Shown: positions 1-8,497, counted from the first letter of the stretch. The stretch: 64,000 bases of DNA from an uncultured Bacillota bacterium (GCA_927441425.1 CAKMKG010000017.1:82498-146497); one strand, 5' to 3'. Program-made: numbers and translations. Notes: generated by a model from the letters alone, not told the origin.

Positions 1-2
1 AA

Positions 3-59
3 CGCAGAAGTGAGGTATTGGATCAAATGATCGACAATATTTTATATAGAGAAAATTGA
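3..59 (+). CDS. C-terminal tail of an unidentified upstream gene (partial)
   Basis: An open frame enters from the left edge and ends at TGA 57-59, giving a tail of 18 residues that ends YREN. The other two forward frames close earlier (TGA at 11-13 and 28-30), so this is the best candidate for the end of an upstream gene. It lies 22 bases before a strong ribosome site and could be the preceding member of the same operon. Too short to assign a function. Confidence 0.35.
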   Translation, partial: RRSEVLDQMIDNILYREN

Positions 60-81
60 ACGGGAAGAATAAGGGGAGGAT

Positions 82-138
82 ATGAAAAGTAAAGATTTTA
101 ACAAGCTGGATTACTTGGAGAATGATGATGTTGATTAA
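82..138 (+). CDS. Possible 18-residue leader ORF overlapping the next gene
   Basis: ATG 82 has the best ribosome site at the start of this operon (AAGGGGAGG ending one base before the ATG region), yet the frame stops at TAA 136-138 after 18 residues (MKSKDFNKLDYLENDDVD). The next gene begins inside it in another frame, with ATG codons at 122, 125 and 128 and only a weak GGAG at 117-120. Two readings fit: a leader peptide that couples translation into the next gene, or the authentic N-terminus of that gene joined by frameshifting or a sequencing error. The sequence alone does not decide. Confidence 0.35.
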   Translation: MKSKDFNKLDYLENDDVD

Positions 139-715
139 GATCATGCAGATCTATATGCCTGAATTTTTGAAGAGAAAAAAGCTGAAAGAATTATTCTGCC
201 TGACGGCGGATGCTTTTGAAACGGAAATGCCGGCGCTTAGAGGGCTTGCTTTCCGCGAATGCCTGTGGAAGTATGCTTTTTTTTCAAAAGAGCAGGCTGA
301 GCTCTGCCTGCAGCAAGGATGCCGGGTTGAGGAAATCAAATCTCGATTGTATCACAATTCTTTTCTTTTCGGTGAGAAGTTGAGAAAGAGTCTACATGTA
401 AAGACCTGGGACGAATCAGTTGAAGTATTGAAGACATTCTATCAGTTCATCGGGATTGATTTTGAGTATGATGGGAACAAGGCGTTCGTGATCAGGCAAT
501 GCAGCTTCAGCAAGTATTACTCCGCTGAAGTATGTGCCCTCATATCCTCCATGGATGAAGGACTGGCGACAGGGCTTTCTAACGGCGGCAGGCTTTGTTT
601 TACACAGAGGATCACGGATGGGAGCCACTGCTGCAAAGGAGTGCTACAAAATGAAGACATTGCAGCTGAGCAATCGTTAGATTGTAAAGGAGTTACAATA
701 AGGGGTTTGAAATGA
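122..715 (+). CDS. ATC-hydrolase-like protein (L-2-amino-thiazoline-4-carboxylate hydrolase family)
   Basis: About 195 residues, no signal peptide or membrane segment. The C-terminal half holds a Cys in a CSFSKYY context (about residue 127), then VCALISSMDEG, and finally QRITDG followed by adjacent cysteines (SHCC). This order of Cys, VC..DE, R..G..CC resembles the family annotated as L-2-amino-thiazoline-4-carboxylic acid hydrolase, many members of which sit beside oxidoreductases and have no proven substrate. I assign the family from pattern memory, not from an alignment. The first gene of a tight operon: its TGA overlaps the ATG of the GMC oxidoreductase (ATGA). The start is uncertain: ATG 128 has the best spacing from GGAG 117-120, and a stronger ribosome site upstream serves an overlapping short frame. 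Confidence 0.6.
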   Translation: MMMLIKIMQIYMPEFLKRKKLKELFCLTADAFETEMPALRGLAFRECLWKYAFFSKEQAELCLQQGCRVEEIKSRLYHNSFLFGEKLRKSLHVKTWDESVEVLKTFYQFIGIDFEYDGNKAFVIRQCSFSKYYSAEVCALISSMDEGLATGLSNGGRLCFTQRITDGSHCCKGVLQNEDIAAEQSLDCKGVTIRGLK

Positions 716-2001
716 AAAATATAATCATAGTTGGAAGTGGTGCAGGTGGAGCCGCCGCCGCGAAGAGGCTACAGGGAAAATTTCAAGTTACTGTTTTGGA
801 AGCCGGCGGAGAATTCAAGCCCTTCCCCTTTGAACTGGCTCCCTTTGAAAAATTAAAGAAAACCGGACTGCTCTTTGATGAAAGAGAAATACAGCTGCTA
901 TTTCCCCAGATGAGAGTGCAGAAAACCGAGGATAAGATGGTAATGGTCAGCGGATCCTGCCTGGGCGGAACGACAACACTGTCAGCAGGAAATGCACTTC
1001 GAGTCGATCAGGGGCTAAGGGAGCTTGGCATTGATCTGGAGGAAGAATTTGAAGAGCTGTATCGGGAAATCCCCATTACATATGAACATCGGAATCGATG
1101 GCAGGAGGCTTCAAGTCAATTGTTTCAAATCTGCGAGGAAATGGATCTGAATCCGCAGCCGATACCAAAATTTGGTTTATATGAGAACTGCACCGGCTGC
1201 GGAAGATGTGTCCTGGGCTGCCGGTATGGTGTGAAATGGGATAGCCGTCTGTTTTTAAAGGATGCGCAAGAAATGGGTGCAAAGCTGGTTACAGGCTGCA
1301 GGGTTTTGCGCGTCGTGATTGAGGATGGAGTTGTGAAAGGTGTTCAGGCGCGGAAAGGTCTGAGCACTGCATTCCATCCGGCAGATATCGTCCTATTGGC
1401 GGCCGGCGGCTTTTCAACGCCTGTCATTCTGCAGAATTCCGGTATCGAATGTGAGAACAGACTGTTTGTAGATCCGGTGCTCTGCGTTGCTGCCCATTGC
1501 AAGGGCAGCCTTCAAAACAAGGAGATTTCCATGCCCTTTGCCGTGCAGACAGAGCATTATATCGTATCTCCGTATTTCGATTACCTAAGCTTATTCTTCA
1601 ACAAAAAATGGCGATATCCGGCTTCGGATATCCTGACATTGATGATCAAGCTGGCTGATAACTGTGCCGGTAGTGTCGATGGGAAAAAGATCCATAAAAC
1701 ATTGACAGACCTTGATAAAGAAAGGCTGCAGGATGGCGTGAGGGTTTGCAGGGAGATCCTCGGCAGATACGGAATCAGAGAGAATGAGATCTTTCTCGGA
1801 ACCATCAATGCAGGACATCCCGGAGGAATGCTGCCCCTTACTAGGGAGCAAGCGGATACCTTTCATGATCCCAGATTACCAAAGAATCTTTATGTAGCCG
1901 ATGCATCGCTGTTTCCCGGTTCCTTGGGGAATCCTCCCATCTTGACGATCATGGCTATGGCGAAAAGAACAAGTAAATTAATTACGGAGCGTTTTATATG
2001 A
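712..2001 (+). CDS. GMC-type FAD-dependent oxidoreductase with ferredoxin-like Cys motif
   Basis: 429 residues. The N-terminus carries the FAD-binding Rossmann motif GSGAGGAAAAKRL and then VLEAGG; the C-terminus has the GMC signature region GHPGGMLPLT and NLYVADASLFPGSLGNPP. These are hallmarks of GMC oxidoreductases, which oxidise alcohols. Residues 160-170 read CTGCGRCVLGC, that is Cys160, 163, 166 and 170 in a CX2CX2CX3C arrangement typical of 4Fe-4S binding; similar motifs occur in some anaerobe GMC proteins. At 429 residues it is shorter than classical members (about 550). Start and stop overlap both neighbours (ATGA), so it is translationally coupled in the operon. Substrate unknown; the acyl-reductase domain two genes downstream suggests a long-chain alcohol or aldehyde, which is inference. 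Confidence 0.85.
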   Translation: MKNIIIVGSGAGGAAAAKRLQGKFQVTVLEAGGEFKPFPFELAPFEKLKKTGLLFDEREIQLLFPQMRVQKTEDKMVMVSGSCLGGTTTLSAGNALRVDQGLRELGIDLEEEFEELYREIPITYEHRNRWQEASSQLFQICEEMDLNPQPIPKFGLYENCTGCGRCVLGCRYGVKWDSRLFLKDAQEMGAKLVTGCRVLRVVIEDGVVKGVQARKGLSTAFHPADIVLLAAGGFSTPVILQNSGIECENRLFVDPVLCVAAHCKGSLQNKEISMPFAVQTEHYIVSPYFDYLSLFFNKKWRYPASDILTLMIKLADNCAGSVDGKKIHKTLTDLDKERLQDGVRVCREILGRYGIRENEIFLGTINAGHPGGMLPLTREQADTFHDPRLPKNLYVADASLFPGSLGNPPILTIMAMAKRTSKLITERFI

Positions 2002-3332
2002 ACACGGAAAATCTCAGAACAAGAATAGAACAAGAAGCTGCCGGAATGGTAGTTGGACAAAAACAAACCGACAGGACGCCGAGCATCCGAAAAGTGCTTT
2101 TGATGGGATATAACGGGGCAAATAATACGGGCTCGGAAGCCCGTCTGCTGGCTATCATTGATGAGGTTCGGGAGGTAGTAGGTCCGGAGGTCGAAATCAC
2201 GATTCCGACAATCTGTGAAAAGAATCTCCGCAGATATGTTAAGGAGGAGTCAAATCTGAAAATCGTAGAATATCCAACGGTATATTTTTTGGCTCTATAC
2301 AGCTTGGTGAAGGAGCACGATCTGATCCTGCTTACTGAAGGGAGCTGCTATATGGACACCTGGAGTTCCTGTCTGCTTTGGGCATGGCTGTGGGTAACCG
2401 GGTGCGCCAATAAAAAAGGAAAGATCGTTGTCGCATACGCCGTTGACGCAGGGTATCTATCCCCGTTCAATCAGAAATTGGTGCGACGCATTGCATCCAA
2501 AACCGATTTGATCATTACAAGGACTCGGGCTGCTGCGGATCGACTCAAGACCTGGAAGGTCAGCGCACCCATTGAGGCCACAGCTGATTCGGCTTTTTGC
2601 TTCCGGCCGGATCCTGCTGATTGTGATTTCCTGAAAAAAAGCTGGTCGAGAACAGCTGCAGGTGTGATCGGCATTGCAGCGGTGGATTTTTATCTTTGGC
2701 CGGTAGTATTTCGTCCCTTCGGCAAGTCTAAAAACTGCTATAGATGGCCTTATTACTACTCGGATTCCCAACAGCGCCGCTTAGACCGCAACACACTGGC
2801 AAAAAATTATGCCTGTTTTGCAGATCAAATGATTGATACATATGGGATTCCTGTCGCATTGATCTGCATGGAGCAGTTGGACGAACCCCTTGCGGCCATG
2901 ATTCTTTCAGCAATGCGCCATCCGGAGAAGGTCCGAATATTCTCAGCCAGCGAGTACAATACCTCCCAGATGACTTCCATTCTACGAAGCCTCGAGCTGC
3001 TGGTTACCTCCCGCTACCATGCCGGAGTGCTTTCTCTGGATGCAGCAATTCCACAGATTGCCATCGGGCATGACCAGCGGTTGCGGGATCTTTACCTGGA
3101 GTTGGAACTCTTTGACGATTATTTTTTGGAATCTGACTCGCCACAGCTCTTTCAAGATCTGAAGGAACGTGCAGAGAGACTGATGGAGAACCCCAATTCC
3201 CAGAGGGAGATTCTGCACAGTAACAGACAAAACCAGCATATATGGGCAAAACAGAACCCGCTGCTTCTGAAGCAATTGCTGAACCGGGAGCAGCAAATTG
3301 ACAAAAGATGGAGCAGGGGGGTAATCCTATGA
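1998..3332 (+). CDS. Polysaccharide pyruvyl transferase family protein
   Basis: 444 residues. After about 30 residues comes VLLMGYNGANNTGSEA, the N-terminal nucleotide-binding type loop of the CsaB/WcaK pyruvyl transferase family, followed by LILLTEGSCYMDTW and KIVVAYAVDAGYLSP in the positions of the family's conserved G-rich strands; the C-terminal half has LELLVTSRYHAGVLS with the family's S-R-H-A motif. Family members transfer ketal pyruvate from phosphoenolpyruvate to a sugar, but the superfamily is broad. The gene overlaps the GMC gene by 4 bases and the fusion enzyme by 4 bases. A pyruvyl transferase beside lipid-activating enzymes suggests decoration of a glycolipid; this is inference. 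Confidence 0.8.
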   Translation: MNTENLRTRIEQEAAGMVVGQKQTDRTPSIRKVLLMGYNGANNTGSEARLLAIIDEVREVVGPEVEITIPTICEKNLRRYVKEESNLKIVEYPTVYFLALYSLVKEHDLILLTEGSCYMDTWSSCLLWAWLWVTGCANKKGKIVVAYAVDAGYLSPFNQKLVRRIASKTDLIITRTRAAADRLKTWKVSAPIEATADSAFCFRPDPADCDFLKKSWSRTAAGVIGIAAVDFYLWPVVFRPFGKSKNCYRWPYYYSDSQQRRLDRNTLAKNYACFADQMIDTYGIPVALICMEQLDEPLAAMILSAMRHPEKVRIFSASEYNTSQMTSILRSLELLVTSRYHAGVLSLDAAIPQIAIGHDQRLRDLYLELELFDDYFLESDSPQLFQDLKERAERLMENPNSQREILHSNRQNQHIWAKQNPLLLKQLLNREQQIDKRWSRGVIL

Positions 3333-6079
3333 ACGATCGAGGCGACTGTATAAAGGCAGCTGTCATGATTACCGGTGCCTCAGGGTTTCTGGGAACACAG
3401 GTGACGCGGCTGATTCTGGAGCAGAGCGATCATCCCATTTGTGTAATTCTTCGGGGCAGAGATCTGTACGATGCGAAGAAGCGTCTAAAGCGTATCTGGT
3501 GGGATTGGCCGGAATTGATTGAGGAAATTGATCGCCGGATTGTGGTTTATGTCGCTGATCTCAGCCTTCCTCAATTGGGGCTCGATGATGCAGTCTATCG
3601 AGATTTGACGGCAAAGGTTCGTACCATCATCCATCTCGCTGCGGACATTCGGCTGAATGAACCGCTGAAGGAGCTACGCATCAGCAATGTGGATAGTGTG
3701 CGAAATCTGTTGGAACTCGCCCGAGACATCCATCGGTGCCATGGGCTAGACCGGTTTTCCTACGTCTCCACTGCCTATGTTGCAGGAAGGCGAAAGGGGA
3801 TCGTCTTCGAAGAAGAATTGACTGACCGGTATGGATTCTCTAATTCCTATGAGTTAAGCAAGTATGAAGGAGAGTCATTGGTCCGTGAAGCGCAGAAAGA
3901 GCTTCCTGTCACCGTACTCCGACCCGGAATGGTGGTGGGAGATTCCAGAACCGGTGCCGTGAAAACCTTTAACACCATGTATTTCCCACTTCGGTTATAC
4001 CTGACAGGGAAATTAAAGATTTTTCCGGTGGATCCATCCTTGAAGATCAACATGGTGCCTTGTGATTATGTGTCTGAGGCGATCGCCAAGCTGACCTTCG
4101 ATCCGAAAGCAGAAGGACAGAACTATCATCTGACTCTGCCGGAAGATGCGCTTCCTACGGTGAGAGAGATGATTCTATTTACGCGGGAATGGGCAGCTGA
4201 ACGGCTTCATGTACGACTTCCGGTACCGATTTTCCTGCCGGTACCCGCCAGCGGGTTCCAATGGCTGGGCCATTTTTTTCGGGAGAAAAGCGCTGTTCGT
4301 TCTCTTCTCTCGCTGGCTTCTTATTTTGAAGAGGACCGGATGTATCAACGGGACAATGTCGATCGTCTTCTCGGGATGTATCCGGGGAACTGGCGGGACT
4401 TCTTCCCACGGCTTCTTACATACGCGGTCGATGGCGGTTTTATGCACCGATCGGAACGGACCGTTCATGAACAGGCCTATTTCAGGCTTTCCGGCAAAAG
4501 TCGCCCGGTTCGCTTTCACGATGTAGTTTCAGGGAAGACTATTTCACGAAGTGCAGATGATGTGCGAAGTGAAATCGACCGGATTACCTCCTCATTTCAT
4601 CAAATGAAGATTCAACCCGGTGACCGGATCGCCATAGTAGGCTTCAATAGCTCCCGCTATTTTGCCATTGATGTCGCCATCGGATTGGCCGGGGGCATCA
4701 GCGTTCCTTTATACTACAGTAGTCCCATCAATGAACTTAAAGAGATCATCGAAGATTGCGGCGCTCGCATGATTTTTGTGGGCGTACCTGAGCTATTGGA
4801 GAAGCTGGCCGTTGCTGATTTGGAGATACCGGTGGTTTCCTTTTGCAGGGAGACACCTCAATGGGAATTGCCGGAAAGCCTCGTGGAGAATAAAGCCTTC
4901 ATGGGAGTAACGGCAGGCTTTGAGGATATCGCTACTCTTCGCTACACCTCGGGAACCACAGGCCGGCCGAAGGGCGCTGCCTTTGATCACGCCAGCTTGC
5001 GTAGCATGGCAGAGTCCCTTGCATCACTGCCTCCATGGAAGGCCAGGACCCGAAACGTTGTTTACCTTTCCTTTTTACCGATGAACCACGTGGTGGAGGG
5101 GATTCTCGCTTCCTATGCAATCTACTATACTCCGGCGCCCATTGATATTTATTATCTGGAGAATTTCCACGAGCTCCAGAAGGTTCTGCCCAAAATCAGG
5201 CCCACCGTCTTCTTTTCTGTACCTCGATTTTATGAAAAGGTATGGGAAAACGCGGCGCAAAGCTTGATCGGAAGACACTTCATAAGAAGCCGGGATGGTT
5301 TCAGGAAACGGTTATCGGGCAGGATCCTCCGACTGGCTGTCAGCAAGAAGGCCGGAATTGACCGCTGTGCCCAATTGATCGTGGGCTCCGCACCGGTAAG
5401 CACCGATCTTTTGGAGCATTTCAGGTCGATCGGAATAGAGGTGCATAATGCCTACGGCTTGACGGAAGCTCCTTTGATCACGCTGAACCGACATATGGCA
5501 AACCGCATTGACACAGTGGGAGAACCCCTTCCGGATACGCAGCTCCGGATCGCCGATGACGGCGAGGTGCTGGTCAAAGGACCTCAAGTGATGAAGGGAT
5601 ATTTTAGGGGTGAAGCAAAGCAGATTAAGCAGGATGGAGACGATTCGGCAGCAGTTGACGGCTGGCTCCACACGGGAGATTATGGCTCCATGACCGGGGA
5701 TGGTTATCTGGTGATCAGCGGACGAAAGAAGGAACTAATCATCAACTCCTACGGCAAGAATATCAATCCGGTAAAAATAGAGTTGATGCTCAGAGCTGCC
5801 GCAGGGATCAATCATGTAATGCTGTACGGTGATCATAAGCCATACTGCACGGCTCTTTTGTTCGGCTGCCCGACTGAAGACCAGGCTGCCGTTGCTGCGA
5901 TTGAAGACGGGATAAGAAAAGTCAATGAGCAGCTCTCTCATCCCGAGCAAGTGAAAAGGTGGTCACTTTTAGCGGATACGCTTTCCATCGAAGGAGGCGA
6001 GCTCACCGCAAATCTGAAAATGAAACGATCCTCTATCGTTTTAAAATATGCAGAGGTGATTGAGGATTTATATCAATAG
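3329..6079 (+). CDS. Thioester-reductase/AMP-ligase fusion (reductase first, no carrier domain)
   Basis: 916 residues from ATG 3329, which overlaps the preceding TGA and has GGGGGG seven bases upstream; ATG 3308 is in frame but poorly placed. Residues 1 to about 370 are an NAD(P)-binding male-sterility/thioester-reductase domain: TGASGFLG at 15-22 and the short-chain-dehydrogenase pair Tyr174/Lys178 in YELSK. Residues about 400-916 are an acyl-adenylating domain: TSGTTGRPKG at 540-549, NAYGLTEAP, HTGDYG, and a C-terminal ELTANLKMKR that supplies the catalytic lysine, closest in style to long-chain fatty acyl-CoA ligases. Carboxylic acid reductases run adenylation-carrier-reductase; here the order is reversed and I see no phosphopantetheine serine motif. 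Expected chemistry is fatty acid activation and reduction of an acyl thioester to aldehyde or alcohol. Last gene of the operon. Confidence 0.88.
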   Translation: MNDRGDCIKAAVMITGASGFLGTQVTRLILEQSDHPICVILRGRDLYDAKKRLKRIWWDWPELIEEIDRRIVVYVADLSLPQLGLDDAVYRDLTAKVRTIIHLAADIRLNEPLKELRISNVDSVRNLLELARDIHRCHGLDRFSYVSTAYVAGRRKGIVFEEELTDRYGFSNSYELSKYEGESLVREAQKELPVTVLRPGMVVGDSRTGAVKTFNTMYFPLRLYLTGKLKIFPVDPSLKINMVPCDYVSEAIAKLTFDPKAEGQNYHLTLPEDALPTVREMILFTREWAAERLHVRLPVPIFLPVPASGFQWLGHFFREKSAVRSLLSLASYFEEDRMYQRDNVDRLLGMYPGNWRDFFPRLLTYAVDGGFMHRSERTVHEQAYFRLSGKSRPVRFHDVVSGKTISRSADDVRSEIDRITSSFHQMKIQPGDRIAIVGFNSSRYFAIDVAIGLAGGISVPLYYSSPINELKEIIEDCGARMIFVGVPELLEKLAVADLEIPVVSFCRETPQWELPESLVENKAFMGVTAGFEDIATLRYTSGTTGRPKGAAFDHASLRSMAESLASLPPWKARTRNVVYLSFLPMNHVVEGILASYAIYYTPAPIDIYYLENFHELQKVLPKIRPTVFFSVPRFYEKVWENAAQSLIGRHFIRSRDGFRKRLSGRILRLAVSKKAGIDRCAQLIVGSAPVSTDLLEHFRSIGIEVHNAYGLTEAPLITLNRHMANRIDTVGEPLPDTQLRIADDGEVLVKGPQVMKGYFRGEAKQIKQDGDDSAAVDGWLHTGDYGSMTGDGYLVISGRKKELIINSYGKNINPVKIELMLRAAAGINHVMLYGDHKPYCTALLFGCPTEDQAAVAAIEDGIRKVNEQLSHPEQVKRWSLLADTLSIEGGELTANLKMKRSSIVLKYAEVIEDLYQ

Positions 6080-6176
6080 AATTTACAGCGCTTCTGCGGA
6101 TCATCCAAAGGAACAACGATCCAAAGGAGCGCTTGCTTTTCCTTCTCCTGTATAGTAGAATCTAATTAGTACTATC

Positions 6177-6190
6177 GTTGCAATTGCAAC
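6177..6190. promoter_or_regulatory. 14-bp perfect palindrome before the TraB-family gene
   Basis: GTTGCAATTGCAAC is a perfect palindrome ending 13 bases before the first possible start of the next gene. Its position between a possible promoter and the ribosome site fits an operator, but no regulator is adjacent and no second copy was seen nearby. Confidence 0.3.
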
Positions 6191-6203
6191 AGTAAAGGGG
6201 TAA

Positions 6204-7409
6204 ATGGAGAGAAAGATGAGCGATATGATAAACGAGATAACCAATCATGTAAACAACATGACCAATGTTACAAGACTAATGGTTGAGGATAAGGAGATCA
6301 TCCTGATTGCGACAGCCCACGTTTCCAGAGAAAGCGCGGATCTGGTCAAACACGTGATCGAAGAAGAAAAGCCGGACAGCGTCTGTGTCGAGCTGGACGA
6401 GGACAGATACAAAAACATACAGAATCCCAAGGCATGGGAAAACACCGACATCGTCAAAGTGATCAAATCAAAAAGAGTCGGCTTCCTCCTTGCCAATCTG
6501 GCTTTGAGTTCCTATCAGAAAAAGATGGCAAAGAAACTGGACACGCCGGTGGGAGGGGAGATGCTGCAGGGCATCGAAAGCGCCAAGACAGCCGGCGCGA
6601 CCCTGGTGCTGGCGGACCGAAACATACAGACAACCTTTCTTCGCATCTGGCGAAAATTAGGTATGTGGGAAAAAACAAAGCTCTTGACGGGATTGATCTT
6701 CTCCTTTGATGATGATACAGAAATTTCGAATCAGGATTTACAGGATCTACTACAGGAGGATATGCTGAAGTCAGTGATGGCAAGCATGCGTGAGCAGTTC
6801 CCTAAAATCGGAGAGATCCTCATCAGCGAGCGGGATCAGTATCTTGCAGCAAAGATAAAAGACGCTCCCGGCCCCAAAATCGTTGCTGTTCTTGGAGGTG
6901 CCCATGTACCGGGAGTAAAAGAAGAACTCTATAAGGAACAGGATCTGAAGCGAATCTCTTATGTACCGCCAGTCAAGCCAATCTCAAAAATTTCGGGATG
7001 GGTCATACCGGTGGTGATTTTTGGACTGATCGGCTATGCGTTTTTCAACAATATTCAGACAGGACTGGAGCAGCTATCGGCATGGGTTCTATGGACCGGT
7101 GTTTTGGCAGCGGCCTTTACCGCACTATCGCTGGGTCATCCTCTCAGCATCTTGACGTCCTTCGTGATGGCACCCTTCACAACGCTGAATCCTGTGCTTG
7201 CTTGCGGTTGGTTTACCGGTCTGGTAGAGGCTACCATCAGAAAGCCTTCGGTGAAAGATTTACAGAATGTTTCAGAGGATATTCTGACCTTTAAAGGTTT
7301 CTTCAGAAACAGGCTGCTGCGGATTATTCTCGTTGTCTTTATGGCGAACCTCGGTGCCTCTCTCGGCACATTTATCGCAGGAGCAGGCATCATCAGGAAT
7401 TTATTCTAA
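6204..7409 (+). CDS. TraB/PrgY-family membrane protein
   Basis: 401 residues. The N-terminal domain opens with LIATAHVSRESADLV, then VCVELDEDRY, and later VLGGAHVPGV: the conserved His/Glu-containing strands of the TraB/GumN fold (TraB was described as a pheromone-shutdown protein; the fold is thought to be a hydrolase). From about residue 265 the protein becomes hydrophobic with several membrane spans (WVIPVVIFGLIGYAFF, WVLWTGVLAAAF and a glycine-rich last span), so the soluble domain is probably anchored in the membrane. Two starts compete: ATG 6204 (AAAGGGG three bases upstream) and in-frame ATG 6216 (GGAGAG four bases upstream). It stands alone, 125 bases after the previous operon. Cellular role unknown. 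Confidence 0.85.
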   Translation: MERKMSDMINEITNHVNNMTNVTRLMVEDKEIILIATAHVSRESADLVKHVIEEEKPDSVCVELDEDRYKNIQNPKAWENTDIVKVIKSKRVGFLLANLALSSYQKKMAKKLDTPVGGEMLQGIESAKTAGATLVLADRNIQTTFLRIWRKLGMWEKTKLLTGLIFSFDDDTEISNQDLQDLLQEDMLKSVMASMREQFPKIGEILISERDQYLAAKIKDAPGPKIVAVLGGAHVPGVKEELYKEQDLKRISYVPPVKPISKISGWVIPVVIFGLIGYAFFNNIQTGLEQLSAWVLWTGVLAAAFTALSLGHPLSILTSFVMAPFTTLNPVLACGWFTGLVEATIRKPSVKDLQNVSEDILTFKGFFRNRLLRIILVVFMANLGASLGTFIAGAGIIRNLF

Positions 7410-7480
7410 AAACACTGCAGATATCGAACGAAAAATATAATTATACCGTACGATAAATATTGATAAGAAGCACATAATTA

Positions 7481-7509
7481 TTGCTATAAACCGTCCGCAG
7501 TGATACAAT
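7481..7509 (+). promoter_or_regulatory. Sigma-A type promoter for the Phd-Uma2 gene
   Basis: TTGCTA (7481-7486), a 17-base spacer and TACAAT (7504-7509), followed by the ribosome site GGAGG at 7516-7520 and the ATG at 7530. The leader would be very short. Confidence 0.5.
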
Positions 7510-7529
7510 ACTGTTGGAGGTGATTTGGT

Positions 7530-8297
7530 ATGCAATCGATTGAGTATAAAGAAGGCGTTGTCATTTCGGCAACGGAACTGAAACAAAATCTGGGCAAATA
7601 TCTGGATTATATTGAAGAACAAAATGATGTGGTTATTTCAAAGAACGGCAATAAGATTGCCAGGCTGACTCCTTATGTGACAGACATTGAACAGTATTTT
7701 ACTGTAAGAGAAAACGCCCTAGATTATCAATATGGCGGCAAGAAGGTTTCCTACGAAGAATTTATGGAGATTTATGAAAAGAGCACGCTCCGGATGGAAC
7801 TGATCAATGGTGAAATCTATCTTCTTGCTTCTCCTAACATGGGACACCAGGAGATCCTCGGAGGACTGTATCTGGTATTTAGCGAATATTTCAAAGAGAA
7901 AAAATGCAGAGTGTTTCTAGCTCCTTTTGACGTTCACTTCAGGAAGAAAGACATCAAAGAACCGGATGTGATGCAGCCGGATATCCTGGTTGCCTGTGAT
8001 GTAGAGGGAAATGTCAACGTAAAAGGGAAATATATGGGCACGCCCACATTGGTTGTTGAAATATTGTCGGAAAGCACGAGAAGCAAGGACATGATCGACA
8101 AGCTCAATACGTACCGGCTATCAGGCGTAAAGGAATACTGGGTCATCGATCCAAAGCAGGAAAAGATAATGATCTATGAATTCGACAACTGTGAGATTGA
8201 CAGGTTTCATGTATACGGAAAAGAAGACGTTGCCCATTCCATCGCATTTACCGGATTATCGGCAGAAGGCAAAGAGTTGTTCAATGTTATGAGGTAA
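7530..8297 (+). CDS. Phd/YefM antitoxin-like domain fused to Uma2-family nuclease
   Basis: 255 residues. Residues about 8-55 (VVISATELKQNLGKYLDYI ... KNGNKIARLTPY) match the Phd/YefM antitoxin DNA-binding fold. Residues about 75-255 match the Uma2 (DUF820) family, a PD-(D/E)XK-like putative restriction endonuclease fold: YEEFMEIYEKS, RMELINGEIYLL, the acidic QPDILVACD, VVEILSEST and KLNTYRLSGVKEYWVIDP. Here the acidic D in QPDI and the E in VEI would be the metal ligands. Uma2 proteins are abundant in cyanobacteria and mostly uncharacterised. A strong GGAGG lies nine bases before the ATG. Monocistronic, with no free toxin or antitoxin partner nearby. The fusion suggests self-regulated expression or DNA targeting; this is inference. 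Confidence 0.82.
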   Translation: MQSIEYKEGVVISATELKQNLGKYLDYIEEQNDVVISKNGNKIARLTPYVTDIEQYFTVRENALDYQYGGKKVSYEEFMEIYEKSTLRMELINGEIYLLASPNMGHQEILGGLYLVFSEYFKEKKCRVFLAPFDVHFRKKDIKEPDVMQPDILVACDVEGNVNVKGKYMGTPTLVVEILSESTRSKDMIDKLNTYRLSGVKEYWVIDPKQEKIMIYEFDNCEIDRFHVYGKEDVAHSIAFTGLSAEGKELFNVMR

Positions 8298-8439
8298 CTA
8301 TCTATTATCCAATAATTTAAAAGATAATTGAATATGATGGATTTTTAAAACATGAGCAGATTCAGGCTTAAATTTTATGCTTCCAATCAGTATTAATCGG
8401 TTTTTAAGAACTAGGATAAGAACAAAGATAAATAAGCAA

Positions 8440-8473
8440 TTCAAAGGCAGCTTCTCTTAATAGGGAAGCTGCC
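8440..8473 (-). terminator. Terminator of cysteine synthase gene
   Basis: GGCAGCTTC and GAAGCTGCC form a perfect 9-bp stem (8446-8454 with 8465-8473). Read on the minus strand it is followed by a weak TTTGAATTG run and lies 25 bases past the end of the cysteine synthase gene. Confidence 0.6.
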
Positions 8474-8497
8474 GTGTGATTAAAACTTTATATTGCG

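Noticed and set aside
8298..8445. AT-rich stretch after the Uma2 gene
   Set aside because: No frame, repeat or clear promoter stands out; only the cysteine synthase hairpin follows.
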